Assembly: GCA_009775125.1 (NCBI GenBank)
Contig: VSPD01000006.1
Coordinates: forward strand, 1-64,000
Length of the DNA stretch: 64,000 nt
Direction: 5' to 3'
Origin: Muribaculaceae bacterium
GTDB lineage: Bacteria; Bacteroidota; Bacteroidia; Bacteroidales; Muribaculaceae
Notes under the pieces: model-generated
What the model saw: only the letters and a program-made list of their open reading frames with translations
The model's database searches: none
What the model was told of the DNA's origin: nothing
Made by a program: the position numbers and the translations under genes
Shown: piece by piece, positions 8,388 to 18,045 of the stretch
Layout: each line of letters begins with the position of its first letter
How positions within the stretch are numbered: position 1 is the stretch's first letter

Positions 8388-10337
8388 TTAGGCGTCAATG
8401 TTGGCGTAGTTGGCGTTTTCCTCGATGAAGTCGCGTCTTGGCCCCACGTCTTCGCCCATGAGCATGGAGAAGACTCGGTCGGCCTCGGCGGCGTCTTCGA
8501 TGGTTACTTGCTTGAGGATGCGGTGCTCGGGGTCCATGGTGGTGTCTTTGAGCTCTTGTGCCGACATCTCGCCAAGACCTTTGTAGCGCGATACGGTGGT
8601 GCCTTCTTCGCCGTATTTCATTACGAACTGGGCTTTTTGTTGGTCGGTCCAGCAGTATTCTTCGATTTTTGCGCGGCGGTTCTTGCATTTGAACAGCGGC
8701 GGCGTGGCGAGGTAGAGGTAGCCGTTTTCGATTACCGGTCGCATGCGGCGGAAGAAGAATGTCATGAGCAGGGTGGCGATGTGGGCTCCGTCGACATCGG
8801 CATCGGTCATGATTATGATTTTGTGGTAGGCGAGTTTGGCGAGGTTCACTTCCTTGGGGTCTTCCTCGGTGCCGATTGTGACGCGGAGGGCGCGGAAGAG
8901 GTTGGATATTTCTTCGTTGTCGAGAATTTTGTGCTCCATGGCTTTTTCCACGTTGAGGATTTTGCCTCGGAGGGGGAGGATGGCCTGGAATGTGCGGTTG
9001 CGGCCTTGCTTGGCTGTGCCGCCTGCCGAGTCTCCCTCGACGATGAAGAGTTCGCAATCCTCGGCTGTGCGGCTTGAACAGTCGGAGAGTTTGCCGGGGA
9101 GGCCTCCGGAGCTGAGCGGCGACTTGCGGAGCACTTGCTTGCGGGCGTTGTAGGCGGCGTGGCGGGCCTGTGCGGCGAGGATTACTTTGTCGACTATTAC
9201 TTTTGCTTGCTTGGGATGCTCTTCGAGGTAGGTGCGGAGCGCTTCGGACACGGCGGTCTGCACGGCGCCTATCACTTCGTTGTTGCCAAGTTTGGTTTTT
9301 GTCTGGCCTTCGAACTGGGGCTCCATCACTTTCACCGACACCACGGCTGTGAGGCCCTCGCGGAAGTCGTCGGAGGAGATTTCTACCTTGGCGTTTTTGA
9401 GGAGGTTGTTGTCCTCGGCGTATTTTTTAAGGGTGGATGTGAGTCCTCGGCGGAAACCTGTGAGGTGTGTGCCGCCCTCGATGGTGTTGATGTTGTTGAC
9501 GAACGAGAATACGTTTTCGTTGTAGGTGCTGTTGTATGTCAGGGCTACTTCCACGGGGATGCCCTGGCGCTCGGTGCGCAGGTCGATCACGTCGTTGATG
9601 AGCGAGTCTTTGTTGGAATCGATGTAGCGGACGAATTCTTTGAGGCCTTCCTGGGAGTAGAATGTCTCGGAGCGCGGGGTCCAGTCTTCGGGTGCGTCGG
9701 CGGGGCGGCGCGTGTCGGTGAGGTGGAGTGTGATTCCGGCATTGAGGAATGCGAGGTCGCGCAGACGGTTGGCGAGGGTGGAGTAGTCGTATTCCGTTAC
9801 GGTGAATATCGAGCTGTCGGGCTTGAATGTGATCATTGTGCCGGTGTTGTCGGATTCGCCGGCCACGATGAGCTCGGTGGTGGGCTTGCCGCAGGAGTAT
9901 TCCTGGACGTAAGCCTTGCCGTTGCGGTGCACTTCGGCGCGAAGGTATGTTGAAAGGGCGTTGACGCAAGACACGCCTACGCCGTGGAGTCCGCCGGAGA
10001 CCTTGTAAGAGCCTTTGTCGAACTTGCCGCCGGCGTGCAGCACGGTGAGTACCACCTCGAGGGCGCTCTTGTGTTCTTTTTCGTGCATGTCGACAGGGAT
10101 GCCGCGTCCGTCGTCGACCACAGTTATTGAATTGTCGGGGTTGATTGTCACAGAGATATTGTGGGCGAAGCCGGCGAGGGCTTCGTCGATGGAGTTGTCG
10201 ACCACCTCATATACGAGATGGTGCAAACCTTTGGTCGAAATATCGCCGATATACATTGCCGGGCGTTTGCGCACGGCTTCGAGGCCTTCGAGCACTTGAA
10301 TATTGCTCGCACTATATTCCTCTTCGAGTTCTGCCAT
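8388..10337 (-). CDS. gyrB: DNA gyrase subunit B
   Basis: ATPase subunit of DNA gyrase, introducing negative supercoils with GyrA. From the chosen start (MAELEEEYSASN) the protein has 649 residues. GHKL ATPase motifs are clear: EVVDNSIDEALAG, DDGRGIPVD and GGLHGVGVS. The transducer domain follows, then the TOPRIM domain with VEGDSAGGTAKQGRNR and the metal site DADVDGAHI, and the C-terminal GPRRDFIEENANYANIDA typical of GyrB rather than ParE. The frame stays open 159 bp further upstream, but those codons cover and pass the promoter at 10385-10416, and the extension resembles no GyrB, so the shorter start is used. Confidence 0.96.
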   Translation of the reverse strand: MAELEEEYSASNIQVLEGLEAVRKRPAMYIGDISTKGLHHLVYEVVDNSIDEALAGFAHNISVTINPDNSITVVDDGRGIPVDMHEKEHKSALEVVLTVLHAGGKFDKGSYKVSGGLHGVGVSCVNALSTYLRAEVHRNGKAYVQEYSCGKPTTELIVAGESDNTGTMITFKPDSSIFTVTEYDYSTLANRLRDLAFLNAGITLHLTDTRRPADAPEDWTPRSETFYSQEGLKEFVRYIDSNKDSLINDVIDLRTERQGIPVEVALTYNSTYNENVFSFVNNINTIEGGTHLTGFRRGLTSTLKKYAEDNNLLKNAKVEISSDDFREGLTAVVSVKVMEPQFEGQTKTKLGNNEVIGAVQTAVSEALRTYLEEHPKQAKVIVDKVILAAQARHAAYNARKQVLRKSPLSSGGLPGKLSDCSSRTAEDCELFIVEGDSAGGTAKQGRNRTFQAILPLRGKILNVEKAMEHKILDNEEISNLFRALRVTIGTEEDPKEVNLAKLAYHKIIIMTDADVDGAHIATLLMTFFFRRMRPVIENGYLYLATPPLFKCKNRRAKIEEYCWTDQQKAQFVMKYGEEGTTVSRYKGLGEMSAQELKDTTMDPEHRILKQVTIEDAAEADRVFSMLMGEDVGPRRDFIEENANYANIDA

Positions 10338-10384
10338 ATTTACAAATTTATCGTTTCTTTTTTTTCGTTGTTTCAAAAATCGTA

Positions 10385-10416
10385 CAAAGGTAAGAAAAAA
10401 AATCTGAATGTGCAAA
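10385..10416 (-). promoter_or_regulatory. promoter of gyrB
   Basis: Minus-strand TTTG (10413-10416), 20-bp spacer, TACCTTTG (10385-10392): a perfect consensus. Its position fixes the gyrB start downstream, at 10337. Confidence 0.8.
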
Positions 10417-10511
10417 CAAACGGGAATTGTAATATATAATAAGGTGTAAAAATTTGGCGGAGGGTGCAAATGTGAAAATATGTTAAAATAATGCATTTTT
10501 TTGGCAAAAAA

Positions 10512-10543
10512 TTTGGAGGATATAAAAAAAGGCTCTACCTTTG
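10512..10543 (+). promoter_or_regulatory. promoter of tRNA-Pro(GGG)
   Basis: TTTG (10512-10515), 20 bp, TACCTTTG (10536-10543), placed 15 bp before the tRNA. It is a perfect consensus. Confidence 0.8.
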
Positions 10544-10558
10544 CAGTGCTTTTCCAAA

Positions 10559-10632
10559 CGGGGTGTAGCTCAGTTGGTTAGAGTACGCGTCTGGGGGGCG
10601 TGAGGTCGCTAGTTCGAGTCTAGTCACCCCGA
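10559..10632 (+). tRNA. tRNA-Pro (anticodon GGG)
   Basis: 74-nt cloverleaf with acceptor CGGGGTG/CACCCCG, D-stem GCTC/GAGT, anticodon stem CGCGT paired with GCGTG (with wobbles), loop CTGGGGG and T-arm GCTAG-TTCGAGT-CTAGT. The anticodon GGG reads CCC/CCU proline codons. CCA is not encoded. It is the second proline tRNA in the window. Confidence 0.93.
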
Positions 10633-10642
10633 CTAAGAAAGC

Positions 10643-10685
10643 AGAAGAATGACGAGCCAAGCAGGTTCGTCATTCTTCTTTTTTT
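10643..10685 (+). terminator. terminator of tRNA-Pro(GGG)
   Basis: Perfect 13-bp stem AGAAGAATGACGA (10643-10655) with its complement (10667-10679), running into a T tract at 10679-10685. Confidence 0.85.
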
Positions 10686-10686
10686 A

Positions 10687-10721
10687 TCGCGGCGTCTGCG
10701 GAGGTGCCGCGATTTTTTTTT
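10687..10721 (+). terminator. second hairpin terminator before the capsule promoter
   Basis: Stem TCGCGGC (10687-10693) with GCCGCGA (10706-10712), followed by nine T residues. Two terminators in a row insulate the capsule operon from the tRNA transcript. Confidence 0.7.
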
Positions 10722-10723
10722 AT

Positions 10724-10754
10724 TTTGCCGATTGGATATTTATTAGTAATTTTG
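10724..10754 (+). promoter_or_regulatory. promoter of the capsule operon
   Basis: TTTG (10724-10727), 19-bp spacer, TAATTTTG (10747-10754): a full consensus. Transcription would begin near 10760, leaving a leader of about 180 nt before the first gene. No long inverted repeats flank it, so there is no sign that this promoter is invertible as in Bacteroides fragilis PS loci. Confidence 0.7.
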
Positions 10755-10820
10755 TACGCTTTTCCTCTCTCTGTCTTTCTGCGGCGTAATTATGCCGTAG
10801 ATTATTTAGTTGTGAATATG

Positions 10821-10871
10821 CCGGCGCGAGCATCATTCTTTTCTTTACCTGCAATGAGGCGATGCTGCCGG
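10821..10871 (+). promoter_or_regulatory. structured leader hairpin of the capsule operon
   Basis: In the 5' leader, CCGGC (10821-10825) and AGCATC (10829-10834) pair with GATGCT (10861-10866) and GCCGG (10867-10871), giving an 11-bp stem with a 3-nt bulge and a 26-nt apical loop. A smaller dyad CTGCGGC/GCCGTAG lies just upstream. The downstream gene encodes a NusG-type antiterminator, and leaders of such operons can carry RNA recognition elements (known for LoaP). This hairpin is a candidate recognition element; that role is inference. Confidence 0.4.
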
Positions 10872-10942
10872 TTGTGGGGAAAAGAGGGAATGTGCGCTGC
10901 CGCGAAAAAAATGTACGGCGGAGGCCGCCATGAATAGTTGAC

Positions 10943-12478
10943 ATGACAATCTTTCAGTATATAGACCGGCGCATGGCGTCGCTTGAACGGAACAACGCAT
11001 CGCAAAGAGCTGTCGCCGAGGTGCGGAAGTGCCGTGTGGCGTTGGCTGAATATCTTTCGCCGCGTCCTGACGCCGAAATGCTGGAAGTGGTGACGGAGGC
11101 CTTCCCCTTTGGCTTTGCTGATTTTCTTGTGAAAAGCCGCGGCGACAGGTCGGCGGCAACGATGCTCGCTTATATGGGCGCGTTCAGGACTCTGGTGCGT
11201 CATGCGCAGAAAGAGGGCGTGATACCATGCTCGGATTTTGTCGACGACGCCCTCAAAGAGCTGAGAAAGCGGCTGCCGCGGCAGGAGGGTGGGGCAGAGC
11301 CGGAGCGGACCTACTCGGTCGCGGCTCATCCTTTTGATGCCCAATTCCGTAGGCTTCTTGAAAAGATATCGACGGAAGAGTCTTCGGAAGAAGGTGGCTC
11401 GGCCACACGGCGCCATACGCTTCTGTATCTATTCGGAATGTTCTTTTACGGACTGGAAATCGACGAGCTTGCCGATTTGACAGCCGAAATGGACGATGAC
11501 GGATGCTTGACGGTGGCATTGCCGCGGACAAGCCTCCGCGTTCCGCTGTCGGGCGCGGCATTGTGGGCAGCGTCAAAGTTTCGCGGAAAGCCGGTAGAAA
11601 GCGGACGTATCTTCGATCTGACAGGAGCCGACGCGCCCGAAGCGGCAGTCCGCTCGGTGCATACATATATGGCAGTGTCGGGCATCGCGCTATATCGAGG
11701 TGAAAGCGTATTTGCCGACTGGCTCGGCGTGGGAGTGGAAAACGGTGCGTCGCGCGCCACAGCCGGGCGTCTTGCCGAGTGCAGGCTCAGCGGCACGTTC
11801 ACTCCCGATGCAGAAAAAGACTATATCGCCATCGGGCGGCGCAATGCCAACGACAAAGGCATATTGCAAAGCCGATGGTATGTGCTCGTGAGCTATTCGT
11901 CGAAGTTGCGTGGCGAGCAGATGAGAGCCGGCGTTGAAAAATCGGGAGTGCTGGACACGAATCCCGAATCCCGTATGTGGGACCCGGTGGACACCACGGT
12001 GACAAAGCGCGACGGCAAGATAGTAAAGAAAAATTCCCCGGCAGTGAGCCGTTACCTTTTCGTGAAATGCACCAGGCAGCAGGCCGACAAGGTAGACGGT
12101 GTGATGCCGGCGGCGTCGATACTGCGCGCCCCCGGCGACTCGCGAAGCTACTCGGTAATACACGAATCGGAGATACTGCGCCTGCAAGCGTTCCTGCGCG
12201 ATTTCCGCGACGAAGTGCAGCTCGTGGATATTGCCCAATGGAGCCGCGACAACAAAGTGGCGCTCTCCGAAGGCGCTCCCGTAAGGATTCTCTCCGGATC
12301 ATTTGCCGGATTCGAAGGCACGGTCTACCGCGTGCGCGAGGCCAAAGGCAAAGCCCCCTATAACACGCTCACAATCCGTGTGCGCTGCGCCGAGTCGCTC
12401 GCCCTTGTGTCGAAAATAGAACTCGAACTGCTCGATATCGACGTAGAGCCCTTAGGAACACAAGCCTCCGGCTTGTGA
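10943..12478 (+). CDS. tyrosine-recombinase-like/UpxY (NusG-type) fusion antiterminator
   Basis: First gene of the polysaccharide operon, 511 residues, about three times the size of a normal UpxY. Residues 1-110 resemble the SAM-like core-binding domain of Bacteroidota tyrosine recombinases (SAATMLAYMGAFRTLVRHAQ, EGVIP). Residues 155-290 resemble the catalytic domain but look dead: the box-I pattern GLRISEL is GLEIDEL (Glu172 in place of the catalytic Arg), and no HxxR or tyrosine-box is recognisable. From Trp312 a NusG N-terminal domain begins (WYVLVSY..., SRYLFVKC), followed by a KOW motif at about 443-465 (GAPVRILSGSFAGFEGTVYRV). UpxY proteins act on RNA polymerase to allow read-through of capsule operons; the added half may target DNA or another partner. 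The last residues are encoded by a palindromic repeat, so the native stop may have been replaced. No upxZ follows. Confidence 0.8.
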   Translation: MTIFQYIDRRMASLERNNASQRAVAEVRKCRVALAEYLSPRPDAEMLEVVTEAFPFGFADFLVKSRGDRSAATMLAYMGAFRTLVRHAQKEGVIPCSDFVDDALKELRKRLPRQEGGAEPERTYSVAAHPFDAQFRRLLEKISTEESSEEGGSATRRHTLLYLFGMFFYGLEIDELADLTAEMDDDGCLTVALPRTSLRVPLSGAALWAASKFRGKPVESGRIFDLTGADAPEAAVRSVHTYMAVSGIALYRGESVFADWLGVGVENGASRATAGRLAECRLSGTFTPDAEKDYIAIGRRNANDKGILQSRWYVLVSYSSKLRGEQMRAGVEKSGVLDTNPESRMWDPVDTTVTKRDGKIVKKNSPAVSRYLFVKCTRQQADKVDGVMPAASILRAPGDSRSYSVIHESEILRLQAFLRDFRDEVQLVDIAQWSRDNKVALSEGAPVRILSGSFAGFEGTVYRVREAKGKAPYNTLTIRVRCAESLALVSKIELELLDIDVEPLGTQASGL

Positions 12479-12505
12479 AAATATTAGTAAGCCTCCGGCT
12501 TGTGA
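12459..12505. repeat. paired palindromes across the end of the UpxY-fusion gene
   Basis: CACAAGCC-TCC-GGCTTGTG (12459-12477) overlaps the stop codon of the fusion gene, and AAGCC-TCC-GGCTT (12489-12501) follows 11 bp later. The same core occurs at 61413-61431. As RNA these would be two stable hairpins between the antiterminator gene and the first sugar gene. Confidence 0.65.
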
Positions 12506-12536
12506 TTGAAAAGATAATACAAAATCAAAACATAAT

Positions 12537-13505
12537 ATGAACGTACTTGTCACCGGCGGTGCCGGATTCATTGGATCGAACCTTTGCGAGCATCTTCTTC
12601 GCGAAGGCCACACCGTAAAATGCCTCGACAACTTTGCCACAGGTCATATCGAAAACCTTATACCGCTAATAAACCAATATCCCGACCGCTTCACCCTCAT
12701 CGTCGGCGATATCCGCAACCTTGCCGACTGCCGCCGCGCCGTAGAGGGATGCCAATACGTTTTGCATGAGGCCGCCCTCGGCTCAGTGCCCCGCTCAATC
12801 AACGACCCCATCACCACCAACGACGTTAACATAGGCGGATTCCTCAACATGCTTGTCGCCGCCCGCGACGCCGGAGTAAAACGCTTCATCTTCGCCGCCT
12901 CATCGTCGACCTATGGCGACTCGGCATCACTGCCCAAAGTGGAAGACGTAATCGGCCGCCCCCTTTCGCCATATGCCATCACAAAATACGTCGACGAGCT
13001 TTATGCCGACGTGTTTGCCCGCACCTACGGCACTGAATACATCGGCCTGCGCTACTTCAACGTATTTGGACGCCGCCAAGACCCCAACGGAGCATACGCG
13101 GCCGTAATCCCCCTCTTCGTAAAGAAATTCATGGCTCACGAAGCGCCCAACATCAACGGCGACGGCGAATATTCGCGCGACTTCACTTATATCGACAACG
13201 TGATACAGATGAACATGCTCGCGCTCACCACCGAAAATCCCGAAGCCGTAAACCAGATATACAACACCGCCTTCGGCGATCGCACCACCCTTAATCAGCT
13301 CGTAGGCTACCTCCGCGAATTCCTCGGCGAGAAAGACCCCGCCATCAAAGCCATCGAGCCCACCCACGGCCCCAACCGCGCCGGCGACATCCCCCATTCG
13401 CTCGCCTCAATCGACAAAGCACGCCGTCTGCTCGGCTACGACCCCAAATACTCGATGCGCGACGGCCTGCGCGAAGCCGTCGACTGGTACTGGGAAAACC
13501 TTTAA
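12537..13505 (+). CDS. UDP-N-acetylglucosamine 4-epimerase (WbpP/TviC-like)
   Basis: A 322-residue extended short-chain dehydrogenase. It has the NAD-binding TGGAGFIG at 6-13, the catalytic Ser/Thr in AASSSTYGD (121-128) and the YxxxK pair at Tyr146/Lys150 in SPYAITKY. RYFNVFGRRQDPNGAYAAVIP and GDGEYSRDFTYIDNV match the WbpP/TviC/Gne subgroup that interconverts UDP-GlcNAc and UDP-GalNAc. The next gene is a matching UDP-HexNAc 6-dehydrogenase, so the pair should yield UDP-GalNAcA, as in Vi antigen or Pseudomonas O6. The gene is GC-rich like the chromosome background, unlike the transferase block after it. Confidence 0.9.
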   Translation: MNVLVTGGAGFIGSNLCEHLLREGHTVKCLDNFATGHIENLIPLINQYPDRFTLIVGDIRNLADCRRAVEGCQYVLHEAALGSVPRSINDPITTNDVNIGGFLNMLVAARDAGVKRFIFAASSSTYGDSASLPKVEDVIGRPLSPYAITKYVDELYADVFARTYGTEYIGLRYFNVFGRRQDPNGAYAAVIPLFVKKFMAHEAPNINGDGEYSRDFTYIDNVIQMNMLALTTENPEAVNQIYNTAFGDRTTLNQLVGYLREFLGEKDPAIKAIEPTHGPNRAGDIPHSLASIDKARRLLGYDPKYSMRDGLREAVDWYWENL

Positions 13506-13520
13506 CCTATAAATTCTCCA

Positions 13521-14807
<1,287 letters not shown>

Positions 14808-14864
14808 AAAAATCCTGTGGAAATCTATCTAAAAAGAATCGGTCGTGCCGGATGAATATATTGC

Positions 14865-15485
14865 ATGCAGGTACACGACAAAGCTTCGCCTGATATGTGT
14901 AAGATTTTGATTGGAAATATGAAGTTCTTTGAGTTTTTACTTTTACCGATTGATTCTTTTGAAAGAATAGTCCGATATATGCGGAGAAAAGTGCTTGTGT
15001 CCAAGTTGGCCGCTTTTGGCAAAGGCTCTTTTATAAACAGAGGGTGGGCTATTCCAAGACCCGAGAATATTTTTATAGGCAAAGATGTGTCAATTGGAGA
15101 AGGTTGCAGGTTGTCGGCGACCAATAGCAGAATTATAATAAAGGATTATTCGGTATTTGGCCCCGGGGTATCTATTCATGGAGGCAATCATCGCACAGAT
15201 ATAGTTGGCCGAACCATTCGTTCGGTGAAAGAGTCGGAAAAACGTCCCGGAATCGATGATGCAGATGTGGTCGTAGAGGAAGATGTATGGATTGGAGAAA
15301 GAGCAATTATTATGAAAGGTGTCACTTTGGGCCGTGGCTGTGTGGTAGGAGCGGGTAGTATTATAACTAAAAGTACACTGCCATACAGTATTAATGTGGG
15401 ACATAACCGACAGGTAGGGATGCGTTTTACACCTGATCAAATTAAGGTGCATGAGAAAAAGATAGGATTGGAGAAGGTTTTATGA
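14865..15485 (+). CDS. hexapeptide-repeat acyltransferase
   Basis: A 206-residue left-handed beta-helix protein: imperfect hexapeptide repeats run from about residue 60 (IFIGKDVSIGEGCRLSA) to 185 (IGERAIIMKGVTLGRGCVVGAGSIITKS), with the catalytic-type His in GGNHRTD. Such enzymes transfer acetyl (or other acyl) groups from CoA to sugars; the acceptor is unknown. The start is ambiguous: ATG codons at 14865, 14895 and 14919 are in frame, and the last would remove a poorly conserved lead. It is the first gene of the low-GC section, and its stop overlaps the next start (ATGA). Confidence 0.83.
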   Translation: MQVHDKASPDMCKILIGNMKFFEFLLLPIDSFERIVRYMRRKVLVSKLAAFGKGSFINRGWAIPRPENIFIGKDVSIGEGCRLSATNSRIIIKDYSVFGPGVSIHGGNHRTDIVGRTIRSVKESEKRPGIDDADVVVEEDVWIGERAIIMKGVTLGRGCVVGAGSIITKSTLPYSINVGHNRQVGMRFTPDQIKVHEKKIGLEKVL

Positions 15486-16573
15486 GGAATATATATTTAT
15501 GTTTTGAGAGACCTAAGGCTGGAGCCTATGTAGGAGGTCTTGTGGGATTGTGTGACAGTTATGAAAAAAACAATAATTTATTTAACGATTTAGGTTATAA
15601 TATCTGTTTTTTTAACTATTCATTAAAGTCTACGAGCTTCCTGAATAAGATGCCTAAATTAAGGAATCTTATCTATGGAATAAAGCAGGCAAGGCATTTG
15701 GTAAAAGATTTGGCTCATGACAAAGATGCGATTTTGCATATACATACGTCAAGAAGATTTTTGTTTTTAAAAGATATATTACTGGCGTATTATGTAAATG
15801 CAAAATTAGGTAAGAAGGCGGTTTTGACGATTCATGTCGGAGATATAAACACCGTTTTTACCTCAAATATCATCTCTCGATGGGCTATTGCGCTTATGAA
15901 CAAATGTTTGGATAAGGTGATATTTTTATCTTACCGCATGCGTGATCAATTTGAAGAAAAAGGGTTGAAGAAGAATATAGGCGAAGTTGTTTATAATTTT
16001 TTTGACGTCAGGATATGTCCACCGGAAGAAAAAACGAAGAATAAGATTTCAAGGATTATATACATCGGCTCTATTAATAGGGAAAAGGGAATATTTGAAT
16101 TGTTTGATGCACTGATGTCAATTAATGAGCCATATCATTTCGATTTGTGTGGCACCATATTGGAGGAGGATATCAAACAAGATATTTATAGTTATATCAG
16201 CCAGATGGGTGACAAAATCACATATCATGGTTATGTGAATTTAGAGCAGAAAGAAGCATTAATGTCCCGGGCTGATATTTTGGTTCTACCATCATACCGC
16301 GAGGGGCTTCCTATTTCAATTTTGGAAGCCTTGTCAAACAGTTGTGCAGTTATTGCCACTCCCGTTGGGGCTATTCCGGAGATTCTTTCTTCCGATAATG
16401 CGGTAATTGTGCCCCCCAAAAATGCAGATTTGTTAAAGCAAGCGTTGATTAGACTTATTGTTGATGAAAAATTAAGGTCGACAATGCAAGCAAACAATTT
16501 CGTTACATCAAATAATTATTCGGTAGAATCCCATATTCATAAAATAGCGGCAATCTACGATACAGCCAATTAA
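15482..16573 (+). CDS. glycosyltransferase family 4
   Basis: A 363-residue GT-B transferase, probably cytoplasmic and membrane-associated. The C-terminal nucleotide-sugar domain has RIIYIGSINREKGIFELFDAL and the retaining GT4 signature SYREGLPISILEA with the E-x7-E pair, then ATPVGAIPEIL. It adds one sugar to the lipid-linked repeat unit; donor and acceptor cannot be read from sequence. It overlaps the preceding acyltransferase by 4 bp, implying translational coupling, and is AT-rich compared with the first two sugar genes. Confidence 0.88.
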   Translation: MRNIYLCFERPKAGAYVGGLVGLCDSYEKNNNLFNDLGYNICFFNYSLKSTSFLNKMPKLRNLIYGIKQARHLVKDLAHDKDAILHIHTSRRFLFLKDILLAYYVNAKLGKKAVLTIHVGDINTVFTSNIISRWAIALMNKCLDKVIFLSYRMRDQFEEKGLKKNIGEVVYNFFDVRICPPEEKTKNKISRIIYIGSINREKGIFELFDALMSINEPYHFDLCGTILEEDIKQDIYSYISQMGDKITYHGYVNLEQKEALMSRADILVLPSYREGLPISILEALSNSCAVIATPVGAIPEILSSDNAVIVPPKNADLLKQALIRLIVDEKLRSTMQANNFVTSNNYSVESHIHKIAAIYDTAN

Positions 16574-16590
16574 TAAACTCATTATATAAG

Positions 16591-18045
16591 ATGTCGCTTA
16601 AGAGCAAGACAGTAAAAGGCACTGCATGGAGTTTTCTTGATAATATTGCTAATCAGGGAGTCTCTTTTGGCGTAGGCATTGTGCTGGCTAACTTGCTTAC
16701 TCCTGAGGAGTATGGACTGATAGGAGTTATTTTGATTTTCATTGCTGTTTTTAATGCAATAGTTGACAGCGGTTTTTCAAATGCGCTAATTCGAAGAAAC
16801 GACATTGGTGATTCAGAATACAACACCGTTTTTATCGCTAATTTGGGAATGAGTATACTCTTGTTCCTTGTGATGTTTATAGGGGCACCCCAAATCGGTA
16901 GATTTTTTAAACAGCCTGAACTTGTGTCTTTGACTCGTGTTATGGGCATAGTTATCATTATCAATGCGTTTGCTATAATACAACGTACTATATTAATAAA
17001 GCAGATTAATTTTAAACTTCAGACTAAGATATCACTAGTGTCATCGTTGTTTAGTGGAGCGATTGGAATAGGAATGGCTATATTTGGGTTTGGAGTATGG
17101 AGTTTGGTCGGACAGCAGATTTCCCGTCAGTCCATCAATACATTTTTATTATGGATGTGGAACTCGTGGCGCCCAAGAATTTATTTTTCCACGAGGAGTT
17201 TTCGTGAATTATTTGGTTTCGGATGGAAATTGATGCTTTCTACAATTATTGATACAACGTGGAAGGAAGTATATCAGATTGTTATTGGCAAGTTTTATTC
17301 TCCGGCAATGTTAGGACTGTATACCAGAGCAAAGCAGTTTGATACAATATTCTCAAGCAATCTGACTTCTGTTGTGCAAAGAGTTAGTTATCCGGTGCTA
17401 AGTTCTATCCGGGAAGATAAAGCGCGGTTAAAATCGGCATATAAGAAGGTCATAAAGATAACGATGTTGGTTTCTTTTTGCTGCATGCTTGGGATGGCGG
17501 CAATCGCTGACTCTATGATTCATGTATTGATTGGTGAGAAATGGATGGCAGCCGTGCCAATGCTTCAGATATTGTGTTTTCAGTTGATGCTGTATCCGTT
17601 GCATGCTCTGAACCTTAATATGCTGCAAATAGAGGGACGAAGTGACTTGTTTCTTAAATTGGAAATAATAAAAAAAACAATATCAGTCGGTCCTATCTTA
17701 ATAGGTATATTTGTCGGGATATATTGGATGTTGGCGGCCAGCGTGGTCACGGGTTTTATATCCTATTATCTTAATGCGTTTTATTCGGGCAGGCTATTGG
17801 GTTATAGCATTTCGGAACAGGTTTGGGATATCCTTCCATCATTTTTGATTGCAATTATTGCCGCTTTGATTACTTATGGAGTCTCATTTATTCCCGTCTC
17901 GTGTTACATTATGTTGCCGCTTCAATTAATAATTGGATTCTTCGTGCTTATATCCATCTTGGAAGTGGCGAAATTGGCAGAATATATGGAACTCAAAAGT
18001 ATATTTAAGAATACATATTCCAAACTATGTTTGTCATTTAGATAA
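16591..18045 (+). CDS. wzx: polysaccharide flippase (Wzx, MOP superfamily)
   Basis: A 484-residue integral membrane protein with about 12-14 hydrophobic helices. The N-terminal TVKGTAWSFLDNIANQG and GIVLANLLTPEEYGLIG are typical of the WzxC/TuaB-like branch of oligosaccharide flippases. It would move the undecaprenyl-linked repeat unit across the inner membrane for polymerisation by the Wzy candidate at 25409-26566. The stop codon directly abuts the next start (TAAATG), so the two are surely on one transcript. Confidence 0.9.
   Translation: MSLKSKTVKGTAWSFLDNIANQGVSFGVGIVLANLLTPEEYGLIGVILIFIAVFNAIVDSGFSNALIRRNDIGDSEYNTVFIANLGMSILLFLVMFIGAPQIGRFFKQPELVSLTRVMGIVIIINAFAIIQRTILIKQINFKLQTKISLVSSLFSGAIGIGMAIFGFGVWSLVGQQISRQSINTFLLWMWNSWRPRIYFSTRSFRELFGFGWKLMLSTIIDTTWKEVYQIVIGKFYSPAMLGLYTRAKQFDTIFSSNLTSVVQRVSYPVLSSIREDKARLKSAYKKVIKITMLVSFCCMLGMAAIADSMIHVLIGEKWMAAVPMLQILCFQLMLYPLHALNLNMLQIEGRSDLFLKLEIIKKTISVGPILIGIFVGIYWMLAASVVTGFISYYLNAFYSGRLLGYSISEQVWDILPSFLIAIIAALITYGVSFIPVSCYIMLPLQLIIGFFVLISILEVAKLAEYMELKSIFKNTYSKLCLSFR

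Noticed and set aside
10338..10496. N-terminal extension of GyrB by 53 codons
   Set aside because: It runs through a perfect promoter and resembles no GyrB N terminus.
10680..10942. An invertible capsule promoter flanked by inverted repeats
   Set aside because: I looked for paired inverted repeats on both sides of the promoter, as in B. fragilis PS loci, and found only local terminator and leader dyads.
10943..12478. A functional phage or transposon integrase
   Set aside because: The catalytic Arg is Glu, other active-site boxes are absent, there are no attachment sites, and a NusG/KOW half follows.
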